Below are positions 1-11,223 of a stretch of DNA of 64,000 nt, one piece after another. A program made the translations under genes and the position numbers. Each line of letters opens with the position of its first letter. Position 1 is the first letter of the stretch. A model generated the notes under the pieces. It saw only the letters and a program-made list of their open reading frames with translations. It had not been told where the DNA came from and did not search any database. This stretch comes from Xanthostigma xanthostigma (lineage: Eukaryota; Arthropoda; Insecta; Raphidioptera; Raphidiidae), in contig OY754466.1 of the NCBI GenBank assembly GCA_963575645.1, positions 35,062,001-35,126,000 of the forward strand. The letters run 5' to 3'.

Positions 1-256
1 GCACCTAGAGGGGCTTCATATATTATATGAGATGGCGTAGGACCACGGCTATCCTCACGCGACAATATTTTCTTGTTTCATATTTTTCAGTAGTCCGGTT
101 TTAGTTTTTGAACTTACATTTTTTTTTTAACTTATTTTTTTTAATTTGCTCCTCCCTGGGATCAAAATTCTAAAATAAATATAGTCTATGTTGCTCAGGT
201 CATAATAACGAATCGATTGACACATTATTTATTAAAATCGGATGAATAGTTTAGGC

Positions 257-793
257 CAGAGGTCCCCAAACTTTTTTGTCTCGTAGACCACTTGCCATGC
301 TTTTCGGTTTTGGGTAGACCCCCTGCTTATCTGATATTGATTTTTTGCAAATTCATTAATTTAAAATGTATTTTTGACAACCGGTATAGTGCTACTCACT
401 TTGAACGATTTAAATTTATAACGGTAGTGAAATGTAGTGAGAAATGTTTAGTTTTATACATTTATTAATTAGATTCAAATTAAACGAATCAAATTAAAAT
501 TTGCTTTCTGTTACATAAAATAACTAAGCAAAACATAAATGCTTTTAGTGTGAGGGATGAACCTGATGGTTTAATAATAAATTTTCAACATTTGGCATCA
601 ATTTAGTTAGATTTAATCTTAAATCTCTTCGGTTAACGATGTCCAGTTTGTTTCTTTTTTTGTTAGGAGATTCACTATCGTGGACCACCATTTTCATTTC
701 ATGGACCCCCAATTTTTTTTCCCGCTGACATGGACCCCTTGCAAGTTGTCGTCGACCCCTGGGGGTCGATATAGACCACTTTGGGAATCACTG
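257..793. mobile_element. Non-autonomous hAT-type element
   Basis: The left end CAGAGGTCCCCAAACTTTTT matches the inverted right end (CAGTGATTCCCAAAGTGG when reversed). The element is flanked on both sides by the perfect 8-bp duplication GTTTAGGC (249-256 and 794-801). An 8-bp duplication plus CAG-starting termini is the hAT signature. At 537 bp with no open frame it must have been moved by a transposase supplied elsewhere. Near the right end are two short complementary ...GACCCC... segments that could form a subterminal hairpin. Confidence 0.88.
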
Positions 794-1341
794 GTTTAGG
801 CGCTACGGTGGAACATCCGTAAATACATACATCCATATATACTGCTAAACTCATAACTCTTCCTTTTGGCTACTCCGTGGTCGGGTAAAAAATACGTATT
901 TATATTTTCACTTTGTCAAACTTCAGATCTCATGGAAATTTATATTCTGCAAATATAAACAGAGTTTGTAGATTATAGACGCTAAACAGATGACGTCATC
1001 TGCGTCTAACACACAATATTTTTCAAACGCAATAGGCATGATATCGGATCTTCTTGCCACAGATTATAATGTTTGGAAAACCCTCGTGTCTTCATAGAGG
1101 GTTGCTATCTAGAAACTAGCATCTACTCTATAAAATTGCGTTCGCATTCCAATTCTTCAAGCTCAAGTTTACACCAGAGTCATATTTTCACTACGTGTGG
1201 TCATTATTTTCTACTTGAGCTTACAATCATAAAAATTGATCTTTAAATGAAATCTTACTAAGACATTTTTATAAAATATTATATTATAGATTGTTTCGAA
1301 CAAAGTATATAGTAGAAAATGCTGCAGTTTTATATCATACA
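794..1341. other. No gene seen; contains one hairpin repeat
   Basis: AT-rich sequence without a credible coding frame. The only recognisable item is the dispersed hairpin repeat at 969-1010, listed separately. Confidence 0.6.
969..1010 (-). repeat. Dispersed AGACGCT hairpin repeat, copy 1
   Basis: The arms TAGACGCT and (in the opposite orientation) GCGTCTA flank the self-complementary core GATGACGTCATC. The same roughly 45-nt unit recurs near 19.69, 26.71, 35.29, 48.73 and 57.57 kb, with half copies near 25.22, 27.01 and 27.55 kb. Its class is not known to me. Confidence 0.65.
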
Positions 1342-1473
1342 TTTGCACCTGACAAGGCTCCATAATTAAACCAATTTACGACGTACAGCTCCGAAAGAAA
1401 AAAGTATTTTTTTTTCACTTTGAAATTGTACGTTATAAATTAGTTTAATTATGAAGCACTGTCAAGTTACAAA
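1342..1473. mobile_element. Short inverted-repeat element (MITE-like)
   Basis: The left arm (TTTGCACCTGACAAGGCTCC then ATAATTAAACCAATTTA...) is complementary over about 45 bp to the right arm ending ...CACTGTCAAGTTACAAA, with about 80% identity. Total length is 132 bp with a short poly-T-containing loop. No target duplication is clear, so the superfamily is undetermined. Confidence 0.6.
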
Positions 1474-2368
1474 TTGTGTGGTAGAAGCGAATTGTATCGT
1501 TTTACGTCATATACTGGACATACACAATATTTCTAAAAGGGCATAACGAATCAGCTTATGCTATACCATTTAGTTAGGGAACTAGTGATGATTTTACTTA
1601 TAGTATATCCTCAAACCTGAGTTTTTGTTCATTCATTAAAGGCGCTACCCTGAACGTAAAAACCGCAGTCTGGCAGCTGAGACCGGGGAGGTGTCACTTA
1701 ATATATATTTATCATGTTTGAAATTACCTGAGCGATAAGTTCAGATGCCCTTGAGCACAAAAACTCAAATCTGGCATTTCGTACCCGGGATTGGCAAAGG
1801 GTTAACATGTCAAAATTCGTGGCCCCTCAAAATATTTCATTAACTTATATTAGTGTAAAGTAAAATAGTAGGTACTTACAATGTTACTAAACATGTCAAA
1901 AATTTGAAAATTAAGTAAGGAGGTATGTGCAAAAAATACCAGTTGTCTTATGCGTAATTAAATTACAACTCGTGTGACTATTAAAACTCGCTGGTTCTCG
2001 TTGTAAACAGCTCGTCGAAATATAATCCATAACGACACAAGGCATATACCTACCATCTACTAATAAATTTATAAAACCACTGGTGTAACCACCAAGAATT
2101 CAAATTAACTAATTTCTTTTTGGATTTAATATACTTTTTAGAAGCCCCTGGGTAGAAAATCTAAAATTTGACCTCGTTAGGTTCTGTCCTGCGTCCTATA
2201 CTATAAGTAGGTATACAAAGTTTCAACTTTCTTTCTTTTTCAAAAAACTTCCCTATTTTTGTCCTTGTAGAGAAAATTTAAAATCCGTTTTCGAGAGGTT
2301 GTGTCCCGTATCATAAGTGTGTAAAACTTAAGCTTCCAATGTCAACGAGAGCCTTCCGGAATGCCTGG
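1474..2368. other. No gene or recognised repeat
   Basis: AT-rich non-coding sequence. I see no open frame with protein-like composition, no tRNA and no clear inverted repeat. Confidence 0.5.
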
Positions 2369-2592
2369 AAAAAAAATAAAGCTCTTCATATTTGCATGTC
2401 AAATATCCTCCAAAAATTTGGTTTCAATCCGCTCATCCGTTTGACCACATCGTGTTAAGAGACTAACAGCCGCACAGACTTTTCCCAAAAATTGTTTTTT
2501 GGATTTGGGTGACCGAAAAAATATTGTAAATTTTTTAATATGAATTTTGACCTAAATTAGTACCATTCCCCACTTATGGTGTTGGAATGATA
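2369..2592 (-). repeat. CCATTCCAAC-family repeat, truncated copy
   Basis: In reverse orientation this matches the dispersed family whose fuller copies lie at 12.29, 22.24, 55.64 and 56.72 kb. Shared landmarks are the CCGCTCATCCGTTTGACC block and AGCTCTTCATATTTGCAT. Only the first third, counted from the CATTCC... end at about 2592, is retained. It is more diverged than the other copies. Confidence 0.75.
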
Positions 2593-3302
2593 AAAGTATT
2601 TTCATAAATTTTCTGTTATTCTATTGAGAGTTATGGTCACCATGTGATCAGTTTTGATCTACATGAGTTTACTCTATGTAAGTATTTTTAGTTTGCAAAA
2701 GGTAAAATTTTGATGTGGAGATCGCGTTGCTGACATAGCTCTAATCCTGCGCATGCAGCTGGCAGCACGTCAGCAGGAGTTGAGATCAGTTTTACGTGTT
2801 AGAGAGCTGTCTTGTTTCTGTTAAAACAGAATTTCTAACTTCCAGTGTAAACTATGTGTGCCGTTGCTGTAAGGGATGATGCATTATCAAGAACCTGTAA
2901 GGTATAATGTCAAAGTTGTCCACTTTTCCAGTTTGAAATTGCCTTTAGCTTTTAATCGTGAAGATTCACAATTGAAGACCATGTTGTTATAATGTCATTT
3001 GTAGAAATTATAACCATCCGTTCCCATGTCAACAAGTTTTTTTATTTTGAAAAAAGCCGTCTAAATTATATTTTAAGGGTCAAAAAACAATATTTTGTAG
3101 GGCTACAAATGTGTTAATTATTGAAATTACTAATAACAGGCAATCTTTAATGAGCACTGTGTATTTTTAAACGTTTTATAAAATTATGGTCTACATTTTC
3201 CTCTATTGCGAGACACGTTAATTTTTTCTAGAAATACCTAGATAGCTATAGTTTGTTATTATATTCTTGACGTTACAATGCAAAATTAGATACATTTATT
3301 AT

Positions 3303-3374
3303 GCAGTGTCATTGTCGAGACTCAAATCCGAATTTTCCGCTATCGCGGCGGATGAGTTAGCAATTACTCTACAG
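3303..3374 (-). repeat. tRNA-derived SINE head, copy 1
   Basis: The minus strand carries a tRNA-like segment (TAACTCATCCGCCGCGATAG followed by a B-box-like GGATTTGAGTCTCG). It is shared with the copy at 37.99 kb over about 60 nt. Its upstream part is cut at 3374, where the hAT-type element at 3375-4460 has inserted. The tRNA of origin cannot be assigned safely because the anticodon arm is degraded. Confidence 0.6.
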
Positions 3375-4460
3375 CAGCGATTCCTAAAAGGTGGTACGCG
3401 GAACCCTTGGGTTCCGTGGAAGAGTCACAGGGTTTCCGCGGTCTGTCCGAGAGTTAAATTGTATTTCTTTGTTACAATAAATGTTTTGCAATTGGGTTCC
3501 TTCAAATGGGTGGAGCTTTAAAAACATGGCGACGATGGGGTATCATTTCCCATAGTTACTATGGTTAATTGTGAATTTTTTTAAGTGCAGTAAAATGATA
3601 AGTATCAGCACAATATGTAATTGGGCTGATACAAATCACCGAGTAAGAAATTTCCTTGAAGGCGAACGTATATTTAATGCCGGCCATATCATAAAATTAG
3701 GCAAAGATTCAACTGAAACAGAACCTTCAAGTGAGGCGAATTTTACTACTTTTATGTTTACAAACTTCAGATTTAAAGAGTAATCCACATGAAATAAAAG
3801 TGGAAAACAGAGATAATATCAATGCGGTGTTGATGAACGTTGCAAACATATTATTGAAACATTACTTTATTGCAACAGGTAAGTTCCCAACCTAAAAATA
3901 GTCATCTGTCAAAATGTAGTTTCAACTTTAGTTTTTTTCTATCAAAATTCTTAATGTAATTTAATAATAATATTACTATTCAATTCATAAATTAAGTTTT
4001 CAATGTTAAGGCTAAGTATAATATCTACTTACTTGGTAAAATAACTAATCATCTGCATTGGAATGACGTGGTACTATTACAGCTTTTTATTTGTGTTTGC
4101 ACGAACTGAAAACTTCGCAGGTTCCATAATAAGGCTTTATTAATTTATTCAACGCTTTTTATTATTTTAATAAAAAAAATCACAATTATCAGTATCCGAT
4201 TCTCAGTATGATTCATAATTTTGTTTCTCTGATTATATATAGTTGTAAGTTTCGCAGCCAGATAGAGTAGTCCATATAAAGGATCCCTATACTTATAATA
4301 TAATTATTTTTCATTTATAATTTGTCCTTTCTTCGAGTCTAACATAAAATATTTAAACTACAAGGCAAACATTTTAGTTATCAAAATAGCCAGCTAGGGG
4401 TTCCGCCAAAAAAGTATGATGTATTAGGGTTCCATGGCCAAATAAAATTTGGAACCTCTG
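3375..4460. mobile_element. hAT-type element carrying a coding remnant
   Basis: The left end CAGCGATTCCTAAAAGGTGG pairs with the right end (CAGAGGTTCCAAATTTT when reversed). The flanking 8-mers are CTCTACAG (3367-3374) and CTCTGCAG (4461-4468), a duplication with one later substitution. Both subterminal regions hold GGAACCC/GGGTTCC hairpins. The same GGGTTCC-rich ends occur in the smaller element at 58,076-58,559, so the two are relatives. The interior holds a SWIM-type zinc-finger remnant on the + strand. Confidence 0.82.
3571..3878 (+). pseudogene. SWIM-type zinc-finger protein remnant
   Basis: The first 70 codons read open and include NFLEGERIFNAGHIIKLGKD. The frame then shifts and continues as a segment with SNPHEIKVENRDNINA followed by DERCKHIIETLLYCNR. 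The layout (NAGHII...LG, then LQTS.LKSNPHEIK, then C-K-H-I..LLY.N) is the one I know from multicopy insect proteins with a SWIM-like zinc finger (CxCx(n)CxH). Here only the distal C-K-H is visible, the CxC pair is lost, and at least two frame changes are needed. The segment ends at CAG|GTAAGT (3878/3879), a good splice donor, so it derives from a spliced gene rather than a processed copy. It lies wholly inside the hAT-type element. Whether it is that element's own gene or a captured host fragment cannot be decided here. Confidence 0.55.
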
Positions 4461-4490
4461 CTCTGCAGTGATATATTCAAACAATCAACC

Positions 4491-4720
4491 ATTTGTAAAT
4501 GTTTTCACATCATGCGAGAGCTAATTTCACTTTGGCGAGAGTTATGGGTAAAATTCAAAGATGATCCTATTATTAAGTCAGTGTAAGTTATAGAGGTTTT
4601 TCTATTTCGTTAGACATGATTTATAATGGATTAATACTCGAATAAATTTCATTTTTAATTTCAATCATAACCCTAAAGTGAAATAAGTTCTCGCGTGATG
4701 TGGAAACAGTTACAAATAAT
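4491..4720. mobile_element. MITE-like inverted-repeat element
   Basis: The arm from ATTTGTAAATGTTTTCACAT through ...GCGAGAGCTAATTTCACTTT is complementary, with about 85% identity over 45 bp, to the arm ending ...GTGGAAACAGTTACAAATAAT. Length is 230 bp, non-coding, and no clear target duplication is visible. Confidence 0.65.
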
Positions 4721-5162
4721 GCTTTAGTATGAGATAGGTTAGTCGTTTGGAAGATTCGATGACATTGTTTGAATTGTATTTTTTTCTAATATTGCTTTGT
4801 AATGTCAACAATGGGTATTTCATAACATAAAAGCAAACTACAGCTATCTATTCGTATATTTATAACCTTACATTCTGATTCCGTCACGAAATTATTTTTA
4901 TTTTTTCCAGTATTCATTGAAATTGTAATACTCTTCTTTTCTCGAGTGAAAAATTAAGACATAATAGAGCTATTGGACCACTATCTAGTAGGTACATAAA
5001 AACAAATAAATTATTTTGATAAAGTTCTAGCTTACAGAATCCTTAAAATGTACCCTTAACTATCGATAAAACGACTCTTTACCTAATGTCAAAAAATATG
5101 AAACAATCGACTTTGATCAGCTCGGCAGTTTGTAGTTTTCCTGACCCTATTAACTGCTATCG

Positions 5163-5736
5163 CAGTGCTTCCCAAACTTTTCCATGTCATGTTAGAAATT
5201 TATTATACCTTCTTAAGAAAGGCTGCCTTATGATTTATAAGACAGACCAGTGATTCCGGAAAGGCGTGCCATAAGTAAAAGTTATAACACAAAACGTCGA
5301 AATTGTTCTTGCCGCGAAAATTTTATCTCGCTATAACAGGGTTTCTGGTACGACTTTTAACTTAAGTCAACATTTAAAGACATTTGTTTTGAACGAAATT
5401 AAGATATACTCAGTTGTGTTAAAAATGTTTTTTAATCCAAATTTAAGGCAAAAGTCGTACCAGAAATTAAAAATCAGTTTATAATCACGCCAAAGAAATA
5501 TAACTTCTAACGCACGTACTCAATTTTTTTGAAGTCGATGATAATAATACAGATAGATATTTTAATGAAAATATGGATTTGCGACGAATTTTTGTTTCAT
5601 TTGGCTTGGTTCGGGCGCGATGCCACAACATATCTTTTTTTTATGCTTTAGGGAATCGCGACGCCTCAGGCCTAACTTTGTGGCACTTCGGGACGTCGCG
5701 ACAGAGCATCCGTGATGCTCAGTTTGAGAGTCACTG
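5163..5736. mobile_element. hAT-like non-autonomous element with inner inverted repeat
   Basis: The ends CAGTGCTTCCCAAACTTTTC and (reversed) CAGTGACTCTCAAACTGAGC are hAT-like, but no convincing 8-bp duplication remains. Inside, at 5341-5466, a second inverted repeat begins TTTCTGGTACGACTTTT and ends AAAAGTCGTACCAGAAA. This suggests a smaller MITE nested in it. Confidence 0.62.
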
Positions 5737-5898
5737 AACTACGTCTAAGCATCGCTAAAATGTATTTTACATCGGAAACCAGCTTTGCTATTTTAATAAG
5801 GACTGGAGAAATATTTGCTCAGACATCGTCGTAATACTATTACTGTCTGCGATACCGCCTTCGCAGTATGAAAATTATCGTAGGTCAAGAATAAGTTA

Positions 5899-6301
5899 AG
5901 GCCGCTGCACACGAGGCTGGATTTGCCGCTAGATCCCTTGCTAGCTTTGAGTACAAGCTTACTAGCGCTGGTTTTCTTCACACGAGACGTCTTTTCAAGC
6001 TTGCTTTGTAGTTAGGTTCGGTGTGCGCGCAGTGATAGAAGGGTATTGTCTCTGAACAGAACATACAGTGTTTGTTTGTGGGCGTTTATTCATGTTGCCC
6101 ACATGACAAGATACTGATTCCTGATTGGTCCTTGCTCAGAGCAAGCAGGGGACCAAGCAAGAAAAATAGCCCCTGTTCTAATTTTAAAATCCATCTTGTG
6201 AGCTAGCAGGTGAGTCCGCAGTGACGTCATTTAAAGCCTCGTAGCCTGCCTGCCGGCCAGCAGAAGTCTCAGCAGTGTTTCAGTCTCATGTGCAGCGGCC
6301 T
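5899..6301. mobile_element. TTA-duplication MITE, copy A
   Basis: The element begins AGGCCGCTGCACACGAGGCT and ends with the complementary ...CATGTGCAGCGGCCT, flanked by TTA on both sides (5896-5898 and 6302-6304). Three further copies are at 27.0, 29.0 and 54.7 kb. A TTA duplication with G/C-rich termini is typical of PIF/Harbinger-mobilised MITEs. Length is 403 bp with no transposase. Confidence 0.85.
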
Positions 6302-6942
6302 TTAGTTGATAAAAGCTTAATTTCTAAACTCTCTAAGAGAAGCTCTTTCTTTTTGTAATAATAATAATAATCTTTTATAATTGAGGGTATAGGATTAAAG
6401 TACGGCGGTAATTTAAATTCTTATATACATTTATTTTTAAAATGTATAGCCAGTCGACAACTATACATTACCTTTATAATGAAATGTGATTTTATGTTTT
6501 CGTAACTTATTTTATATTTTTCATGCGTGTATTTGTAAGCTAGAGGGCGTCCAAAGAGGTTAGGAAGTAAATTAGCTGTCATTTGATGAAAATCAAATAT
6601 CGAATTGTCATTCTTTGACATTTGTAACGTACAATTGAACAACTTGTTTTAATTCCAAGCAGTCATCTCAAATATATACAGCTAAGCACCATACAACATC
6701 TTATGAAAAATCTCTAATCTATGCGGGATCTTATCTTTTTAATAATTATTAAAATTATAATTTGCCAAGGCGTATAAGCCAAAGTTCAAATATTAGACAA
6801 TTTGAAATTGAGCTCAAAAAGTACCTCACTACAAATTGTTTGTATGGTTTAAATGAATACTTAAATTGTTAGCTTTTAATTTGACTATTCACATCTATAC
6901 TTAGTATAGCTAGATGAAATATTGTTATTATTATTATTATTA

Positions 6943-7495
6943 TTAGAGTTGTGGATTTTCCGGAAAATTTTGAAACTGTTTCTGGAAAATTTTCTAAGCC
7001 ACTAATAAGGTATTTGTAAAATTAAACTCTCAGCTCTGAATGTGATGCCCTTTTGAGTTTTTTCCCTTCCAATAAAACACAATAATCTAGTGCTGTTTAC
7101 ATGAAGGGAATTCCCTTTATAACTGCAGCAGCTAGTACAGTGGTGCCATCTTCTGGCCTCTGTCACCACTTCATTACTTTGTTTATCAAATAACAAGAGA
7201 AATAGGTCATTCATTTTCTGTGAGTGCTCTTTTATTATGAAGTAGGATGAATTGACTTGTTATGAGTTGCAAATTAAACAATATGACAAAACTTGACAGA
7301 ATCAAACATATTTTTTTTCATGTGGATTACAAAGTTAGAATTATAACCTGACATTTTTGTTTAAATGGTACAGAAATTGACTAATAAAACAGAGTATGGA
7401 AAGTTCAATTATGTCCTATAAAAAAATTACTAAAAAATTGCCTTACTGACATTGAACATTTTCCAGAAAATTTTTCTATCCACATCACAACTAGT
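6943..7495. mobile_element. Possible inverted-repeat element
   Basis: AGAGTTGTGGATTTTCCGGA at the left resembles the reverse complement of the right end (...CTATCCACATCACAACTAG). Both sides also have a GGAAAATTTT-type block. The pairing is gapped and no target duplication is seen. An (ATT)n tract adjoins the left end. Confidence 0.35.
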
Positions 7496-7712
7496 TTTAA
7501 TAGTGAAAATTTATCACCAAAACACGTCGTCAATACGTAAAATTCGTTCAATTTTTCCTCGAAATCAAGCACCTTCTAAGACCGCTGTTTGTAATCCAAT
7601 AATTTGATTGGATTCGTTAATAAGCAAAATTGCAGAAGCTGGATAAGTGAAAATCCACGCCATATGGTTAAACAGTTCATCAATTAAACAATTTCATCTT
7701 CAAAAAATGACT

Positions 7713-8179
7713 GTTTGATGTGGTTTTATGGTCTGGTGGAATAATTGGATCATACTTTTCCGATTACGATGCTCGTGTTACAGTTAATTCTCAACGATAT
7801 CAAAACATGATAACAGAATTTTTTTATGGCCACATATTGATACCATCGACCTATTGTTTTAACAAGACGACGACACGAGTTACACAGCTTGTCAAAGCAT
7901 TGATTTACTGAAGACGAAATTTGGCAGACGTTTAAAAAATTATGGTTGTTGGCCTCCAAGATCATGTGATCTGACTCCTTTAGACTTTTTATGAGGTTAT
8001 GTGAAAGATATGGTCTATGCTAATAATTCAAAAACAATTCAAGAGTTAAAAGATGAAATTATTCGTGCTATAACTTAGTCACATTTGTTTATAAACGTGT
8101 TTCAAAATTTCTATAAAAGGATGGATGTCTGTCTACGTGCCAGAAGTGGTCACTTGCTTGATATTTTATTTCATCATTA
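7713..8179 (+). pseudogene. Tc1/mariner-superfamily transposase remnant
   Basis: The second half of a Tc1/mariner-type (IS630 superfamily) transposase, broken by frameshifts and stops. Readable pieces in order are SGGIIGSYF, a QDD-type motif replacing the usual QQDGA around the second catalytic Asp, SCDLTPLDF around the third catalytic Asp, GYVKDMVYANNSKTIQELKD, IIRAIT, and a C-terminal FYKRMDVCLRARSGHL block. The same landmarks occur in order in the element at 60.1-61.0 kb (GGIIGSYF, QQDGATCHTA, SCDLTPLDYFLWG, RSRGQHLHEIIF), but this copy is much more diverged and comes from another lineage. The N-terminal DNA-binding half and clear terminal repeats are not visible. Confidence 0.75.
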
Positions 8180-8367
8180 ATTCCAAAGTCTGCATTTTAC
8201 ATTTCTTCTAATAAACTTAAATTTTCCATTTAGAAACTTTTTTTTTGCAAACTACATCCTAACCTTAAATTTGGACGATCTCTATTTGAGACCAGCCGCT
8301 CCAGATCTAAATAAAAATGCTTTAATAATACCTAATAATAATAGTAATAATAATTTTTCTTTTTGAA

Positions 8368-8574
8368 CTCAGGAAGCAGTATCCAGAGTATTCTGTTAAA
8401 TTAATTGTTCTTATAATTGGTGTTCTTGAAGGAGCCAAATCGTCACTGTTGGCAAATATAAAATCTATTCCGGAATGTCAGCGTTATGCTGAGTCACTAG
8501 TCTATCGTATGCAAAAAGCCGTGCTTATCGAGTTGCTCCGTGTACTCCGTGCACACGACCTAAACTCATTGTAA
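8368..8574 (+). pseudogene. Retrotransposon polyprotein-like C-terminal fragment
   Basis: A 68-codon open stretch without an initiating Met reads LRKQYPEYSVKLIVLIIGVL then about 25 residues, then RMQKAVLIELLRVLRAHD, and ends in TAA. The pattern of YP.Y.VKLIVLIIGVL.G followed by a helix with AVLI..LRVLRAHD resembles the C-terminal tail of non-LTR retrotransposon reverse-transcriptase proteins. That assignment is from memory of the family. Nothing upstream in frame shows a reverse-transcriptase core, so this is a 5'-truncated fragment. Confidence 0.5.
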
Positions 8575-8779
8575 TCGCTCATTTCATGGTTTGAGACGCG
8601 GTTATAGTTGCACCTTGCTCCGCAAGTATCCCTTGTATGACGGTGACGAACCTGAAATTTTGGGTGCTTGTGAATGCAGAATTTTTTACGGAATTTTTTC
8701 TCAAAAATAGGAAAAGGATAAGTCAATACAATCCAAAATGAAATACAGACATAATATATTTAAAAATATTCTTTAATTG

Positions 8780-9364
8780 GATAAAAAGTTTTCTCCAATA
8801 AAAATAAATTTAATCTTTGATTAGAACTCTTTAAGTTTCCGTTTCAAATGGAATTCGGATGGACTTGACCTAATTACATCGGGCAATGCATGTAATTTAA
8901 TATTTATTCATAGATTCATTTATGCAATTATTACGACGTGGCATAAACGAACGCATTTATAAATCAATTAAATGGGTTTAGGTTAATTTCATAACAAGTA
9001 AATATACGGTTGTACAATTTAGTAAAGCCCAAAGTTAGCTGTTGGCGGCAAACCGTATTTGTGACCGATCTATATAGCCGCGCTTCTTCCTTCGGCATAA
9101 ACTATTCAGTAAGTATTCCTGCAACCCTGGAATCCTGTTCTTATGCACATCATATTGTACGTCATGTTGCCTGTGAAATGCAAGCAGAATACGAATATTT
9201 TTATGGGGCAATTCATTTTATTTTGATGCAAAGGCATTGAGATTGCGCTTCTTTTAAATATAATGTGTCCGTGACCCTTGACGTAAATAATGATCCGTTT
9301 CCGTATAAATGTTACCCGCTTGTAAAAATAAGAATATGTCCGCATTACTTAGAGATGGACAATT
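8780..9364. other. No gene recognised
   Basis: AT-rich DNA. Short open frames at 9010-9345 on both strands overlap each other and have no protein-like features, so I treat them as chance. Confidence 0.5.
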
Positions 9365-9400
9365 ATAATTAATGACAGATTATAATCTGTCATTAATTAT
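9365..9400. repeat. Perfect 36-bp palindrome
   Basis: Exact self-complementary sequence with the centre AGATTATAATCT. It is followed at once by a second small hairpin built from CGGGG...CCCCG at about 9409-9423. It could be a minimal MITE or a terminal hairpin. Confidence 0.8.
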
Positions 9401-9498
9401 TATCGCCTCGCGGGGCAGTACCCCGCTTGGCAGCGACATCTATTTGTTGGATATTTAGCGGATGTGTGCTATTATAAAATTGTCTAAAATAAGCCATT

Positions 9499-9756
9499 AA
9501 CTCTAACCGGTGGGGATCTAGAAGCATGAAATTTTATACAGCGGTTCCTAATATAACGTCGGTGCGCATTAAAAAGAGGATTTTTGAAAATTCATCTCCT
9601 AAGGGGTTAAATATCTAATCTATAAATTAAAAAAATGTTAGATATTTAACCCCTTAGGAGATGAATTTTCAAAAATCCTTTTTTAATGCGCACCGACGTT
9701 ATATTAGGAACCGCTGTATAAAATTTCATGCTTCTAGATCCCCACCGGTTAGAGTT
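9499..9756. mobile_element. Near-perfect foldback element, about 120-bp arms
   Basis: The left arm starts AACTCTAACCGGTGGGGATC and the right arm ends with its complement GATCCCCACCGGTTAGAGTT. The arms stay almost identical to a loop of about 20 nt around 9620-9640. The near identity suggests recent insertion or gene conversion between the arms. There is no coding capacity. Confidence 0.9.
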
Positions 9757-10159
9757 TTATTAAGTAAGGTATTAAGGAAATCTTTTGCTTATTTTGAAAA
9801 ATAAGCACTTTTATTCGTTTTATATGATTTTCATATGAAGTATACTTTTTCATTACGGAACGTATGACTCCATTGAGTTAACGTAAGAAATTAAAGTGCT
9901 GTTAAAGTTTTCTAGCAAATATCACATTGTATAGGGTAAAGAGGGACAGAAATCTCATAGTGTTGTCAATACCATACAGAATAGTACCATTGTTATTATG
10001 TACCAATGCCGACCCTATACAATAGCATCATTTCATCATAAATTATTTTAGGTTAGAGTACGATAACTCCATGTGCAAAATATCTATTGGATAACATATA
10101 AAACGGTGTTATTAGCCGTTTTAAGTGCGGAAAATTGATTTTTGAAAATTAATTTTTAT

Positions 10160-10350
10160 TTGCACAGTGAAAATGGGAATGCGCTTGGGGGGAGTTCTTT
10201 AAAAGCAATTACGGGATCGTGTCGATGCGATGATGTTTTTTTGCGCAGTGAAAAGGAGAAGGCGTCTAGGGGGAGCTCTTTAAAATACAATTACGGAGTC
10301 GTGTCGATGCGAAGGCGTTTTTTTGCGCAGTGAAAAGGGGAGGTCGTGTA
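10160..10350. repeat. Minisatellite, about 82-bp period
   Basis: TTGC(A/G)CAGTGAAAA begins at 10,160, 10,241 and 10,323, giving two full units and one partial unit. Each unit contains GGGGGAG(T/C)TCTTTAAAA and TCGTGTCGATGCGA. A reverse single unit of the same sequence lies inside the inverted-repeat element at 38.42-38.69 kb, so the array probably arose by internal amplification in that family. Confidence 0.85.
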
Positions 10351-10650
10351 TACAAAGTGAGATAGTAATACAAGTGATTTTACACCAGTTGCTAGACGTG
10401 TATATGTGATTTCTGATTGGTTAGATTAAAAAAAATGACAGTGAAAGACTAATAGTTTTTACGTATTTTTGAGGAACGTTGTGAATAATCCGCAAAGTTT
10501 TTTGTTTTGGAACGTCACAATTTAGCGTTTCCTATGACTTAAAAAAAGTCATAATTTGGCACATCGAGTTATCGTATACTGGTTATAATAAATAATTTTG
10601 TTAATAATATATATATTAGAAATCGTGTCCATCGAAACAATTATTAATAA

Positions 10651-11144
10651 CTCGGGTCGCAGTGCCAAACCCTGCCGACAATATAGTGTATTTGCTTTTA
10701 TAGGCAGTGTGGCTCTATTGTATGAACTTAACTTTGTTTTTGGACAAAATAAAAAAAATTACACCTTAATACACCCCTTAAAACAACAATTTTTACTAAA
10801 TTTCAATACTACATATCAATTCAACATCTGTACCAAATTATACACACCCTTCAGTATGTAAATCTATATCAGTAAACTTGTGTTTTCCGGTCCTGTCGGG
10901 CCGATGTTTTTAAAATTTTAGCAGCATATTTTAATAATTACTAAAGGGTTAAATTTCAAATTTGAAACGATTCCGAAAATTTTTTCGGTATTTTTGGGCC
11001 CGAAAAATGTTTTCAACCCCTAAATACCACCCTTAACGTGGCCCGATTGGGCCCATTTTAAATAGGCTTCGTGCGGTGATAGATTCCAACATGTGGCCCA
11101 AATTTCGTTTAAATCGATTAAGTCTGTCGAGAGTTATCGTGCTA

Positions 11145-11223
<79 letters not shown>

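Noticed and set aside
1080-1115. AACCCTC...GAGGGTT stem as a terminator-like hairpin
   Set aside because: Rho-independent terminators do not apply in this eukaryotic context, and the stem is only 7 bp.
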